From Sphingomonas sp. NFR15 (lineage in GTDB: Bacteria > Pseudomonadota > Alphaproteobacteria > Sphingomonadales > Sphingomonadaceae): a DNA stretch of 64,000 nt. The stretch's first letter is position 1. Each line of letters opens with the position of its first letter. Made by a program: the position numbers and the translations under genes. This document shows positions 1 through 7,707 of the stretch, in pieces. Below the pieces are notes generated by a model. The model searched no databases and was not told the DNA's origin. It worked only from the letters and a program-made list of their open reading frames with translations. The DNA is taken from positions 124,001-188,000 of the forward strand of contig NZ_FMWX01000007.1 in the NCBI RefSeq assembly GCF_900103265.1. Reading direction: 5' to 3'.

Positions 1-745
1 CAGCCACGAGTTGCGCACGCCGCTCACGTCGATCGTCGGCGCGCTCGGGCTGCTGCGCGGCGACGCGGTCTCCGGCTTGCACGGCGACGTGCGCCGGCTG
101 GTGGTGATCGCCGAAAGCAACGCGGTCCGGCTGATCCGTCTGGTCAACGACCTGCTCGATATCGAAAAGCTGGAGGCGGGCGCGATGCGCTTCGATTTCC
201 AGATGCTCGATCTGCGGTCAGCGATGCGCGAGGCCGCCGAAACGATGCGCGGTCTCGCCGAGACACGCGGGATCGTGCTGCGCATGGAGGCGGGCGACAC
301 GCCGGTGATGGTGCGCGGCGATAGCGGACGGCTGGTGCAGGTGGCGAGCAACCTGCTCTCCAACGCGGTTCGCTTTTCGCGCGACGGCGGCGTGGTGACG
401 CTGTCGCTGCACGCCGCATCCGGCCGCGCCACCGTGTCGGTGCAGGACCACGGGCCGGGCATCGACCCTGAGTTGGGACGGCGACTGTTCACGCGCTTCG
501 GACAGGGGCAGTGCCCGGCGGGCGTGTCCGCGGGCACGGGCCTCGGCTTGACCATCGCGCGCGAGATCGTCCGCGCGCATGGCGGGCGCATCTGGCACGC
601 GCCGGCGCGGGAGGGCGCGCTGTTCTGCTTCGACCTGGCGGTGGCGGGCGCGGCGCCGGTCACGCTTGTGGAGGGCACGTTCGCCGGGAGCGGAACCGCG
701 ACCCTCGACGTGCCGGAATCGTACAGGAGCGCGCGGACGGGATGA
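1..745 (+). CDS. Sensor histidine kinase, C-terminal part (5' end outside window)
   Basis: The reading frame is open from the first bases, so only the kinase core is visible. It starts inside the HisKA dimerisation domain with the H-box SHELRTPL, whose His is the phospho-acceptor. The HATPase_c domain follows with N-box (QVASNLLSNAVRFS), G1 (VQDHGPGID), F (LFTRFGQ) and G2 (GTGLGLTIAREI) motifs. It autophosphorylates and passes phosphate to a response regulator. Its stop overlaps the start of the receiver protein at 742 (ATGA), so the two are translationally coupled and probably partners. The sensory domain and signal cannot be seen. Confidence 0.93.
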   Translation, partial: SHELRTPLTSIVGALGLLRGDAVSGLHGDVRRLVVIAESNAVRLIRLVNDLLDIEKLEAGAMRFDFQMLDLRSAMREAAETMRGLAETRGIVLRMEAGDTPVMVRGDSGRLVQVASNLLSNAVRFSRDGGVVTLSLHAASGRATVSVQDHGPGIDPELGRRLFTRFGQGQCPAGVSAGTGLGLTIAREIVRAHGGRIWHAPAREGALFCFDLAVAGAAPVTLVEGTFAGSGTATLDVPESYRSARTG

Positions 746-1161
746 AGATCCTCTACGTCGATGACGAACCCGATATCCGCACCATCGTCGGCATGGCGCT
801 GCGGCTCGACGCCGGTCTCGACGTGCGGATGGCCGAATCGGGGCCGGACGCGCTGCGGCTGCTCGACGCGGGCGGGTGGACGCCCGATTTCGCGCTGATC
901 GACATGATGATGCCGGGGATGTCGGGCGGCGGGCTGTTGGCGGCGCTGCGGCGGCGCGCCGGGCTGGCGGCGTTGCCCGCGCTGTTCGTCACCGCGAGCG
1001 CGCGGCGCGACGATATCCGCGCCTGGCTCGACCTCGGTGCCGATGGCGTGCTTACCAAGCCGTTCGATCCGATGACGCTCGCGACCGTCGTGCGCGGGCG
1101 ATATGCCGAAATCATCTCGAAGCGTACCAAAACGGTTAAAAACCTCTGTCCTACAGCGTGA
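742..1161 (+). CDS. Single-domain response regulator (receiver only)
   Basis: This is a 139-residue CheY-like receiver with acidic pocket D7/D8/E9, phospho-acceptor D54 (ALIDMMMPG), T84 (FVTAS) and K106 (TKPF). No DNA-binding or enzymatic output domain follows; the last ~25 residues are basic and unstructured-looking. It therefore acts through protein contact or as a phosphate shuttle. The start at 742 is fixed by the 4-nt overlap with the histidine kinase. It lies 69 bp upstream of the GTA cluster, so a role in GTA control is possible but rests on position alone. Confidence 0.92.
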   Translation: MKILYVDDEPDIRTIVGMALRLDAGLDVRMAESGPDALRLLDAGGWTPDFALIDMMMPGMSGGGLLAALRRRAGLAALPALFVTASARRDDIRAWLDLGADGVLTKPFDPMTLATVVRGRYAEIISKRTKTVKNLCPTA

Positions 1162-1230
1162 CGCTCGGTTTAAGAGAATCGTCATGATGGCAAACCGCGC
1201 CCGGCGGGGAGCGAGGATGGGAGGGCGGCG

Positions 1231-1665
1231 ATGGACGAAATGGCGAGCACGGGCCGGCGCGACGCCGGCTGGGGTGCGGCGGCGCGGACCGCGTTTCTCG
1301 ACACGTTGGCGCTGAGCGGCGACGTGGCACGATCGGCCGAGGCAGCGGGGCGGACGCACGCTTCGGCCTACGCGCTGCGGCGGCACGATCCGGCCTTCGC
1401 TGACGCGTGGGAGGAGGCGTTGAACGCGGCCTATGCGCGGATCGAGGACGAATTGCTGGCGCGTGCGGTCGATCCGCGCGCGCGCGAAGGCGATGCGTTC
1501 GATCAGGCCCTGGCGCTCAAGATGCTCGCGCGCCACGAGACCCGGCGCGCACGGCCGAACGCCCCGCGCGAGGCGGTGCCACGCGCGGCTTCGATGGAGG
1601 AGGTCGAACAGGCGCTGCTGGGCAAGCTCGCGGCGTTCGCTAAACGGCTGCCGGCGAAGACATGA
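1231..1665 (+). CDS. GTA terminase small-subunit-like protein
   Basis: This 144-residue protein stands where the small terminase (gp1-like, DNA-recognition) subunit sits in RcGTA-type clusters. Its N-terminal half reads as a helix-turn-helix that skips along DNA (AFLDTLALSGDVARSAEAAG, then a hydrophobic helix around HASAYALRRHDPAFADAWEEAL), which is typical of phage small terminases. The C-terminus is helical and rich in Ala/Glu. A strong GGGAGG ribosome site precedes the ATG, and its stop overlaps the large-subunit start by 4 nt. Family assignment rests on position and the HTH-like segment rather than on strong motifs. Confidence 0.7.
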   Translation: MDEMASTGRRDAGWGAAARTAFLDTLALSGDVARSAEAAGRTHASAYALRRHDPAFADAWEEALNAAYARIEDELLARAVDPRAREGDAFDQALALKMLARHETRRARPNAPREAVPRAASMEEVEQALLGKLAAFAKRLPAKT

Positions 1666-2984
1666 CCGAAGCGACGGTGGTCGAGTTGCTGGCGACGCTC
1701 GCGTCGCTGCCGCCCGACGAACAGGCGGAGGTGATCCACAGTCTCGACGCTCCCGTCAAATATACGCTGGCGCGGACCTGGGCGCTGTGCGCGCATAAGG
1801 GCCAGTATCGCCCGGAAGGGGATTGGCGGGTGTGGCTGATCCGCGCCGGGCGCGGCTTCGGCAAGACGCGGGCCGGGGCGGAATGGGTCAGTCAGATCGC
1901 GCGTGATCTGCCGGGCGCGCGGATCGCGCTGGTCGGCGCGACGATCGAGGATGTGACGCGCGTGATGGTCGAGGGCGACAGCGGCATCCTGTCGGTGGCG
2001 CAACCGGGCGAGCGGATCGACTGGCACCGCGGTTCGGGCGAACTGGCGTTCATGTCGGGGGCGCGCGCCTTCGCCTATTCGGCCGAGGCGCCCGAGAAGT
2101 TGCGCGGGCCGCAGCATCACGCCGCCTGGTGCGACGAGATCGCCAAATGGCGGCGCGCGGAGACGACGTGGGACAATCTGATGCTGGGGCTGAGGCTCGG
2201 CGCGCGGCAGCAAGTGGTGGTGACGACGACGCCGCGCGCCGTGCCGCTCTTGCGGCGGATCATGGCGATCAAGGGCCTGAAACAAACGCAGGGGCGGACG
2301 CACGACAACGCCCATCTGGGCGAAGGCTTCATCGCCGCGATCGAGCAGGGCTATGGCGGTACGCGGCTCGGGCGACAGGAAATCGACGGCGAGCTGATCG
2401 AGGATCTGCCGGGCGCGTTATGGACTCGCGGCGCCATCGAGGCGTGCCGGGTCGCATGTGCGCCCGCGCTGGTGCGCGTGGTGGTGGGTGTCGATCCCCC
2501 GGCGGGGCGGGCGAGCGGTGAGGGGGACGCATGCGGCATCGTCGCGGCCGGGCTGGATCGGGACGGCCACGCCTATGTCATCGAGGACGCCAGCGTCACG
2601 GGCGAAAGCCCTGAAGGCTGGGCGCGGGCGGTGGTGGCGTGTGCGGCACGGCACGCGGCCGACCGTGTGGTGGCCGAGGTCAATCAGGGCGGGCAGATGG
2701 TGCGATCGGTGCTGGAACGGGTCGATCCGGGGCTGCCGCTCGCCACCGTCAACGCGACGCGCGGCAAGGCGGCGCGCGCGGAGCCGGTGTCGATCGAATA
2801 CGCGCGCGGGCGGGTGCATCATGTCGGCGCGTTCCCGGCGTTGGAGGACGAGATGTGCGGGCTGGTGGCTGGCGGGCGCTATCAGGGGCCGGGGCGCTCG
2901 CCGGATCGGGCGGATGCCTTGGTGTGGGCGCTGGCCGAGTTGCTGCCGGGGCGTGTGGGGATGGCTGCGGTGCGCGGGCTTTAG
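1662..2984 (+). CDS. GTA terminase large subunit (DNA-packaging ATPase/nuclease)
   Basis: This 440-residue motor protein pumps DNA into the GTA head. The N-terminal ATPase has the Walker A-like RAGRGFGKTRAGAEW at about residues 63-77 and a Walker B region AAWCDEIAKW. The C-terminal RNase H-like nuclease begins at VVVGVDPPA, with its acidic metal ligand, and contains the later AEVNQGG and DRADALVWA motifs. Length and motif order match RcGTA gp2-type (Terminase_6) proteins. Start codon ATG overlaps the small-subunit stop. The next structural gene (portal) is displaced about 0.9 kb downstream by an inserted gene and two repeats. Confidence 0.95.
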   Translation: MTEATVVELLATLASLPPDEQAEVIHSLDAPVKYTLARTWALCAHKGQYRPEGDWRVWLIRAGRGFGKTRAGAEWVSQIARDLPGARIALVGATIEDVTRVMVEGDSGILSVAQPGERIDWHRGSGELAFMSGARAFAYSAEAPEKLRGPQHHAAWCDEIAKWRRAETTWDNLMLGLRLGARQQVVVTTTPRAVPLLRRIMAIKGLKQTQGRTHDNAHLGEGFIAAIEQGYGGTRLGRQEIDGELIEDLPGALWTRGAIEACRVACAPALVRVVVGVDPPAGRASGEGDACGIVAAGLDRDGHAYVIEDASVTGESPEGWARAVVACAARHAADRVVAEVNQGGQMVRSVLERVDPGLPLATVNATRGKAARAEPVSIEYARGRVHHVGAFPALEDEMCGLVAGGRYQGPGRSPDRADALVWALAELLPGRVGMAAVRGL

Positions 2985-2985
2985 C

Positions 2986-3071
2986 GTCGTCCCGGCGGAG
3001 GCCGGGGCCGCTGGGTAATTTGGCGAGCTGGACGCCCAAAACCCAGCGGCCCCGGCCTGCGCCGGGGCGAC
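2986..3071. repeat. Palindromic REP-like repeat (family B)
   Basis: Two ~31-bp arms (about 2986-3016 and 3040-3071) are inverted copies of each other, each reading GCCGGGGCCGCTGGGT in one orientation, around a 23-bp spacer. It fills the gap between the terminase and the inserted spermidine-synthase-like gene and could form a stable RNA hairpin. Confidence 0.85.
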
Positions 3072-3109
3072 GGGCTGGGCGATTGGCTTTTAGGGCGCTA
3101 GGAGGACGA

Positions 3110-3778
3110 ATGGTTCCGAGAATATTGATTGATAGCGCGCAGGTGCCCGGCGGCGGCGAGATGCGGCTGGTGCAGCGTGGCACCGACTTCTTCATCATGT
3201 TCGGCGTCGAGGAACTGATGAGCAGCCGCATGAGCGGGTCCGAGGAAGCGCTCGCGACGATGGCGTGGGAGCGGGTTTCCGCGCGCGCGCCGCACTTCCT
3301 GATCGGTGGCTACGGCATGGGGTTCACGCTCCGCGCGGCGCTGGCGCGGCTCGGGGCGGACGCGAGCGTGTCGGTGGCGGAACTGGTGCCGGAGGTGATC
3401 GACTGGGCACGCGGGCCGATGGCGGCGCTGACCGACGCCAGCCTCGACGATCCGCGGGTGCGGATCATCACCGAGGATGTCGGCGCGGTGATCGCCGAGG
3501 GGCGGGGCGTGTACGACGCGATCCTGCTCGATGTCGATAACGGCCCCGATGGGCTGACCCGGCGCGGCAACGACCGGTTGTATTCGGCGCGCGGGCTGGA
3601 GGCGGCGCGCGGCGCGCTGCGACCGGGCGGGGTGCTGGCGATCTGGTCGGCCGCGCCCGATGCGAAGTTCGCCAGGCGGCTCGGCGAGGCCGGGTTCGTG
3701 GTGGACGAGGTGACGATCCGCGCGCGCGCCAGCGGCAAGGGCGCGCGGCATGTGATCTGGTTCGGGAAGAAGATCTAG
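3110..3778 (+). CDS. Spermidine-synthase-like SAM-dependent transferase inserted in the GTA cluster
   Basis: This 222-residue Rossmann-fold protein resembles spermine/spermidine synthases. It has the SAM/dcSAM-binding loop IGGYGMGFTLRAAL, an acidic ribose-binding motif VAELVPEVIDWAR, a DPRVRIITEDV segment and YDAILLDVDNGPDG where true synthases carry the catalytic D-S/T-D region. Those catalytic residues are not canonical, so aminopropyl transfer is doubtful and methyl transfer is an alternative. The ATG at 3110 has GGAGG at 3101. It lies between terminase and portal with repeats on both sides, unlike the RcGTA order, and looks like a cargo insertion. Confidence 0.8.
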   Translation: MVPRILIDSAQVPGGGEMRLVQRGTDFFIMFGVEELMSSRMSGSEEALATMAWERVSARAPHFLIGGYGMGFTLRAALARLGADASVSVAELVPEVIDWARGPMAALTDASLDDPRVRIITEDVGAVIAEGRGVYDAILLDVDNGPDGLTRRGNDRLYSARGLEAARGALRPGGVLAIWSAAPDAKFARRLGEAGFVVDEVTIRARASGKGARHVIWFGKKI

Positions 3779-3782
3779 CGCC

Positions 3783-3860
3783 GCTTCGACACCGCGCGAA
3801 GGACGTGCGGCACGCGTCGCGCTTGGGGCACGCACTTCGGCTGCGCTCCGTGCGAACGGG
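3783..3860. repeat. Dispersed palindromic repeat, family A, degenerate copy
   Basis: The right arm (CACGCACTTCGGCTGCG...GCGAACGG) and the core GCGCTTGGGGCACGCACTTCG closely match the copy at 41057-41140. The left arm is decayed. It separates the inserted transferase gene from the portal gene. Confidence 0.7.
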
Positions 3861-3917
3861 TTTTTGGGTTGCCGCGGCTCGGCATTGACGGTCGCCGGCA
3901 CGAACAAGGACATCATC

Positions 3918-4931
3918 ATGAAACTCTTCGGTTGGAAATCAGCCGGGCGCGACGTGCGTCCGGTGCTGGCGCGCTATGGCTTGTGGTCGGGCGGCGGATC
4001 GCCGGGCGAGTGGAGCGACGATTATGCGGCGCAGGTGCGGCAGGGCTATTGCCGCAACGCGGTCGCGCAACGCGCGGTGCGGCTCGTCGCGCAAGGGCTG
4101 GCCGGCGCGCCGCTGGCGGCATCCTCGCCCGAGTTGCTCGCCCTGGTGACGGCGCGGTCGGGCGGGCAGGCGCTGACCGAGACGGTGGCGGCGCATCTGC
4201 TGCTGCACGGCAACGCCTATGTCCAGATCATGACCGATCCGGCGGGGGCGGTGGTCGAGCTGTTCGCGCTCAGGCCCGAGCGGGTGAGCGTGGAGGCGGA
4301 CGCGGGCGGATGGCCGGTCGCCTATCGCTACCGGGTCGGCGAGCGGGTGACGCGGCTGATGGCGGACGGGACGCGGCCCGAAGTGGTGCATCTGCGCGGC
4401 TTCCATCCGCTCGACGATCATTATGGGCTCGGGTGCCTGGGCGCCACGGCGGGCGCGATCGCGCTCCACAATGCGGCGGCGCGCTGGAACAAGGCGCTGC
4501 TGGACAATGCGGCGCGCCCCTCTGGTGCGCTGGTGCATGATCCCGGTGACGGATCGGTGCTGTCGCGCGAGCAGTTCGAGCGGCTGCGCACCGAGATGGA
4601 GGCGGGGTTCGCCGGCGCGGGCAATGCCGGGCGGCCGATGCTGCTCGGGCTGCCGGGCGACGCCACCTACGCCAATTACCGCGAGGCGAGCCGGGCTTTG
4701 TGGCGGCTCGCGATCCTGCCGCTCGCCGACACGATTTTCTCGGGGTTGGCGCAGGGGCTCGCCGGCTGGTTCGAGGCGCCGTGGCTGCGTGTGAACGTCG
4801 ATAAGGTCACCGCGCTCGCCGAGGACCGCGAACGGCTGTGGGCGCAGGTGAATGCGGCCGGGTTCCTCAGCGACGAGGAGAAGCGGGCGATGTTGGGCTT
4901 GAGCGCGGAGCACGCGGGAGGTGTGGCATGA
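3918..4931 (+). CDS. GTA portal protein (HK97 family)
   Basis: This is a 337-residue phage_portal family protein that forms the dodecameric DNA gate at the head vertex. Typical features are the N-terminal segment around GYCRNAVAQRAVRLVAQGLAGAPL, the LLLHGNAYVQI stem motif and the C-terminal FLSDEEKRAMLGL region. The frame is open further upstream, but the ATG at 3918 (MKLFGWKS) is preferred because AAGGA lies 7 nt before it and the upstream residues are repeat-derived. It ends in a 4-nt overlap with the next small gene. Confidence 0.93.
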   Translation: MKLFGWKSAGRDVRPVLARYGLWSGGGSPGEWSDDYAAQVRQGYCRNAVAQRAVRLVAQGLAGAPLAASSPELLALVTARSGGQALTETVAAHLLLHGNAYVQIMTDPAGAVVELFALRPERVSVEADAGGWPVAYRYRVGERVTRLMADGTRPEVVHLRGFHPLDDHYGLGCLGATAGAIALHNAAARWNKALLDNAARPSGALVHDPGDGSVLSREQFERLRTEMEAGFAGAGNAGRPMLLGLPGDATYANYREASRALWRLAILPLADTIFSGLAQGLAGWFEAPWLRVNVDKVTALAEDRERLWAQVNAAGFLSDEEKRAMLGLSAEHAGGVA

Positions 4932-5236
4932 GTGTGAGTACGGTGCTGGCGCAGTTGATGGCGCAGGGACAGGCCGAGGGCACCGATCTCGCGACGTTGC
5001 GCGCGATCGCGGAGGAAGCGGGCGAGCTTGGCGCGAGCCGGGCGCTGATGCGGCTCGGGCTGGACGATGCCGGCGCGGCCAAGGACATGGCCGAATTGCG
5101 CGAGCTGCTCGGGGCATGGCGGGACGCCAAGCGCTCGGCGTGGAAAGCGGCGGTCGGCTGGGTGGTGCGGATCGGCGGCGCGGTGGTGCTGGCGGGGCTG
5201 GCGGCGCGGTTCGGATTTTGGGGCTGGGTGAAGTGA
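4928..5236 (+). CDS. Small GTA-cluster protein with C-terminal membrane helix (DUF6127-like)
   Basis: This 102-residue protein is encoded between portal and prohead protease, the slot of gp3.5-type small genes in other GTAs. The N-terminal two thirds is charged and helical (TVLAQLMAQGQAEGTDLATL, AKDMAELRELLGAWRDAKRSA). The C-terminus is one hydrophobic segment around WVVRIGGAVVLAGLAARFGF that should span a membrane. I place it in the DUF6127 group from memory of sphingomonad GTA clusters. Function is unknown. It overlaps the portal stop by 4 nt and almost abuts the protease start. Confidence 0.7.
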   Translation: MSVSTVLAQLMAQGQAEGTDLATLRAIAEEAGELGASRALMRLGLDDAGAAKDMAELRELLGAWRDAKRSAWKAAVGWVVRIGGAVVLAGLAARFGFWGWVK

Positions 5237-5238
5237 CG

Positions 5239-5691
5239 ATGCCGTTCTCCCGCGCAGGCGGGCGCTCAGAGCAAAGCAGCGTCGCGTCCGTGGCTCTGGA
5301 CCCCCGCATTCGCGGGGGAACGGGAGGGCTGCGGTTTGCCGGCTATGCCGCCGTGTTCGACCGGGCCGATCGGGGTGGCGACGTGGTGCGCTCGGGCGCG
5401 TTCGGCGCGGTCGGGGCGGTGCCGTTGCTGTGGCAGCATCGGGGCGCGCCGGTCGGCGTGATCGAGCAGGCGGGCGAGGATTCGCGCGGCCTGCGCGTGA
5501 TCGGGCGGATCGATGATGCGCGGCTGGCGCGTCTGGTACGCTCCGGCGCGGTCTCCGGCCTTTCGTTCGGCTACCGCGTCAAGGCGGCGGCGCGCGGGCG
5601 GTATCGCGAGCTGACCGCGCTCGATCTGGTCGAGGTGAGCCTGGTCGCGCAGCCGATGCAGCCGCTCGCGCGGGTTCACGCGATCGCCTGA
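5239..5691 (+). CDS. GTA prohead protease (HK97 family), N-terminus derived from a repeat
   Basis: This 150-residue protein would cleave the capsid scaffold region during head maturation. The core FAGYAAVFDRADRGGDVVRSGAF, the LLWQHRGAPVG histidine motif and the VSGLSFGYRV serine motif are characteristic of the HK97 prohead protease family. ATG 5239 is the best start; an in-frame GTG lies at 5233. The first ~28 residues come from a dispersed palindromic repeat (5242-5324) and have no match to the protease fold, which begins at about residue 30. A shorter protein from an internal GTG near 5289 is possible. Confidence 0.88.
   Translation: MPFSRAGGRSEQSSVASVALDPRIRGGTGGLRFAGYAAVFDRADRGGDVVRSGAFGAVGAVPLLWQHRGAPVGVIEQAGEDSRGLRVIGRIDDARLARLVRSGAVSGLSFGYRVKAAARGRYRELTALDLVEVSLVAQPMQPLARVHAIA
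5242..5324. repeat. Palindromic REP-like repeat inside the prohead protease reading frame
   Basis: Arms CCGTTCTCCCGCGCAGGCGGG (in part, 5242-5262) and CCCCCGCATTCGCGGGGGAA (5301-5320) flank a spacer with CAGAGC...GCTCTGG complementarity. This is the pattern of a common alphaproteobacterial intergenic repeat, here translated in frame. Confidence 0.75.
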
Positions 5692-5763
5692 GGGTTTTTC
5701 GACTTCCGAAGTTTTTGCCCGCGCGGGTGCCTGCGCGGGGGTGGTTTCGCATGGGAGAATGAC

Positions 5764-6816
5764 ATGATCGAAGTCAAAGCGGATTCGCTCGAGACGAGCT
5801 TCTCGGGCGTGGAGATGGGCGGCGCGGTGGTGCGGCCGCTGCTGAGCGGCGCGCGCGATGGCGGTGCGACGGCTTTCGCGGGGTTCCTGCGTAGCGGCAC
5901 GAGCGTCGAGATGAAATCGTTCACCGGCGTGACCGGCGACAGCGGCGGCTATGCCATCCCCAAAGAAATCGACGCGGTGGTCGATGCGACGCTCAAATCG
6001 ATATCGCCGATCCGGGCGATTGCCAATGTCGTCAAGGTTGGTTCGGCCGGCTATCGCAAGCTGGTGACGAGCGGCGGCACGCCCTCAGGCTGGGCGGCGG
6101 AGACCGACGCGCGGCCCGGCACCGCCACGCCGAGCTATGCCGAGATCGCGCCGCCGATGGGCGAACTTTATGCCAACCCGAGCGCGAGCCAGGCGATGCT
6201 CGACGACGCGCTGTTCGATGTCGAGGGGTGGCTCGCCGGCGAGATCGCCACCGAGTTCGCGCGCGCCGAGGGCGCGGCGTTCGTCAACGGATCAGGCACC
6301 GCGCGGCCGAAGGGGTTTCTCCAGGCGCCGGTCGCGGCGACCAACGATACCGCGCGCGCGTTCGGCACGCTGCAATATCTGGCGAGCGGCGCGGCGGGCG
6401 ATTTCGCCGCCAACCCGCAGGACCGGCTGATCGACCTCGTCCAGAGCCTGCGCGGGCCGTATCGGCAGAATGCGAGCTGGGTGATGAACTCGGCCACGCT
6501 CGCGCGCATCCGCAAGTTCAAGACGACCGACGGCGCGTTCCTGTGGGTGCCGGGGCTGGCGGCGGGGCAGCCGGCGACCTTGCTCGGCTATCCCGTGATC
6601 GAGGCGGAGGACATGCCCGACATCGCCGCCAACGCGCTGGCGATCGCGTTCGGCGATTTCCGCGCGGGCTATCTGATCGCCGAGCGGAGCGAAACCGCGA
6701 TCCTGCGCGATCCCTATTCGAACAAGCCGTTCGTGAATTTCTACGCGACCAAGCGGGTCGGCGGTTGCGTGAGCAATTCGGAAGCGATCAAGCTGATGCG
6801 CTTTTCGGCGAACTAA
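5764..6816 (+). CDS. GTA major capsid protein (HK97 fold)
   Basis: This 350-residue shell protein matches phage_capsid (gp5-type) proteins. Recognisable parts are the SFTGVTGDSGGYAIPKEI start of the mature domain, IRAIANVVKVGSAGYRKLV, GWAAETDARPGTATPSYAEI, and the C-terminal FGDFRAGYLIAER and YATKRVGGCVSNSEAIKLM. About 55 residues precede the conserved mature start and form a short delta domain for the adjacent protease to remove. ATG at 5764 follows GGGAGAATGAC. It is followed by a repeat, not by a terminator with a T-tract. Confidence 0.95.
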   Translation: MIEVKADSLETSFSGVEMGGAVVRPLLSGARDGGATAFAGFLRSGTSVEMKSFTGVTGDSGGYAIPKEIDAVVDATLKSISPIRAIANVVKVGSAGYRKLVTSGGTPSGWAAETDARPGTATPSYAEIAPPMGELYANPSASQAMLDDALFDVEGWLAGEIATEFARAEGAAFVNGSGTARPKGFLQAPVAATNDTARAFGTLQYLASGAAGDFAANPQDRLIDLVQSLRGPYRQNASWVMNSATLARIRKFKTTDGAFLWVPGLAAGQPATLLGYPVIEAEDMPDIAANALAIAFGDFRAGYLIAERSETAILRDPYSNKPFVNFYATKRVGGCVSNSEAIKLMRFSAN

Positions 6817-6818
6817 AG

Positions 6819-6934
6819 CCTTCTCCCGTTGGGAGAAGGTGGCGCGTAGCGCCGGATGAGGGTGATCGTGGGATCGGTCGCCCTCACCCTTCCGCCGCCT
6901 TCGGCGGCTCCCTCCCTCTCCCGCTGGGAGAGGG
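6819..6934. repeat. Palindromic repeat pair (family C) between capsid and connector genes
   Basis: Two short hairpins, CCTTCTCCCGTTGGGAGAAGG (6819-6839, centre palindromic) and CCCTCTCCCGCTGGGAGAGG (6914-6933), bracket GGATGAGGGTGA / TCACCCTTCC complementary inner arms. The same family occurs inside hrpB at 42480-42600. Confidence 0.85.
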
Positions 6935-6952
6935 ATTTGGGTGGAGATGGTG

Positions 6953-7516
6953 ATGACGATCGGGAGCGAGGGGCCGGGCGCGGTGGCGCTCGGCGGGGAG
7001 GATCGCGCGGCGGCGCTGGCCGAGGTGAAGGCGATGCTGCGGCTGATGAGCGACGATGAGGATGCGCTGGTGGCGACGCTGGTCGAGACCGCGCTGGGGC
7101 TGGGCGAACGGTTCATCGGGCAGGTGCTGATCGCGCGCGTGTTGCGCGATGTGCTGCCGGCGAGTCGCGCCTGGCAGCAACTGGCGGCGACGCCGGTGCG
7201 GGCGATCGGCGCGGTCGAGGCGGTGGGCGGCGGCGCGCTGGCGAGCGAAGCCTATGCGATCGACATAGACGCGGACGGCGATGGCTGGGTGCGGGTGATC
7301 GACGCGGGTGGCGCGACCCGGGTGGGGGTGACCTTCACCGCCGGGCTGGCGACCGGCTGGGCGACGCTGCCGGCGCCGATCCGGCAGGGCGCGGTGCTGC
7401 TCGCGGCGCATCTGTTCACCGCGCGAGACGCGGCGGCGGCGCCACCGGCGGCGGTGACCGCGCTGTGGCGGCCCTTCCGGCGGATCACGCTGACGCGGCG
7501 GACACGCGCATGTTGA
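6953..7516 (+). CDS. GTA head-tail connector (gp6-like adaptor)
   Basis: This 187-residue protein follows the capsid gene, as the adaptor does in RcGTA. The N-terminal helical part (ALAEVKAMLRLMSDDEDALVATLVETAL) and the ..LAATPVRAIGAVEAV.. beta region fit the phage connector/phiE125 gp8-like family that attaches the tail to the portal. Three in-frame starts exist (GTG 6941, ATG 6947, ATG 6953); I chose 6953 because GGAG at 6942-6945 is spaced for it. It overlaps the next gene by 7 nt. Confidence 0.82.
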   Translation: MTIGSEGPGAVALGGEDRAAALAEVKAMLRLMSDDEDALVATLVETALGLGERFIGQVLIARVLRDVLPASRAWQQLAATPVRAIGAVEAVGGGALASEAYAIDIDADGDGWVRVIDAGGATRVGVTFTAGLATGWATLPAPIRQGAVLLAAHLFTARDAAAAPPAAVTALWRPFRRITLTRRTRAC

Positions 7517-7707
7517 GCGGGGTGGCGGCGCGTGGGGCGGCGATCGGCGAGGCGGCGGAGCGGCGGGCGATCGCGGAGGGCGTGGCGCGGTTGCAGACGG
7601 CGTTCCCCGAACTGGCGGTGCGCGGCGAGGCGGACGCGATCGTGCTGGCCGGGCGGATCTCGCGCGAGGATGCGCGGCTGCGCTGGATCGGGAGCCTGTT
7701 GCGATGA
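7510..7707 (+). CDS. Very small protein at the head-tail stopper position
   Basis: This 65-residue protein has no motif I recognise. It is Ala/Arg/Glu-rich with a probable helix (EAAERRAIAEGVARLQTAF) followed by a short beta-like stretch (IVLAGRISREDARLRWIGSLLR). It overlaps both neighbours, and GC-rich third positions agree with its being translated. In RcGTA-type clusters this slot encodes the ~110-residue head-tail joining protein gp7. This could be a reduced or unrelated replacement. Confidence 0.7.
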   Translation: MLSGVAARGAAIGEAAERRAIAEGVARLQTAFPELAVRGEADAIVLAGRISREDARLRWIGSLLR

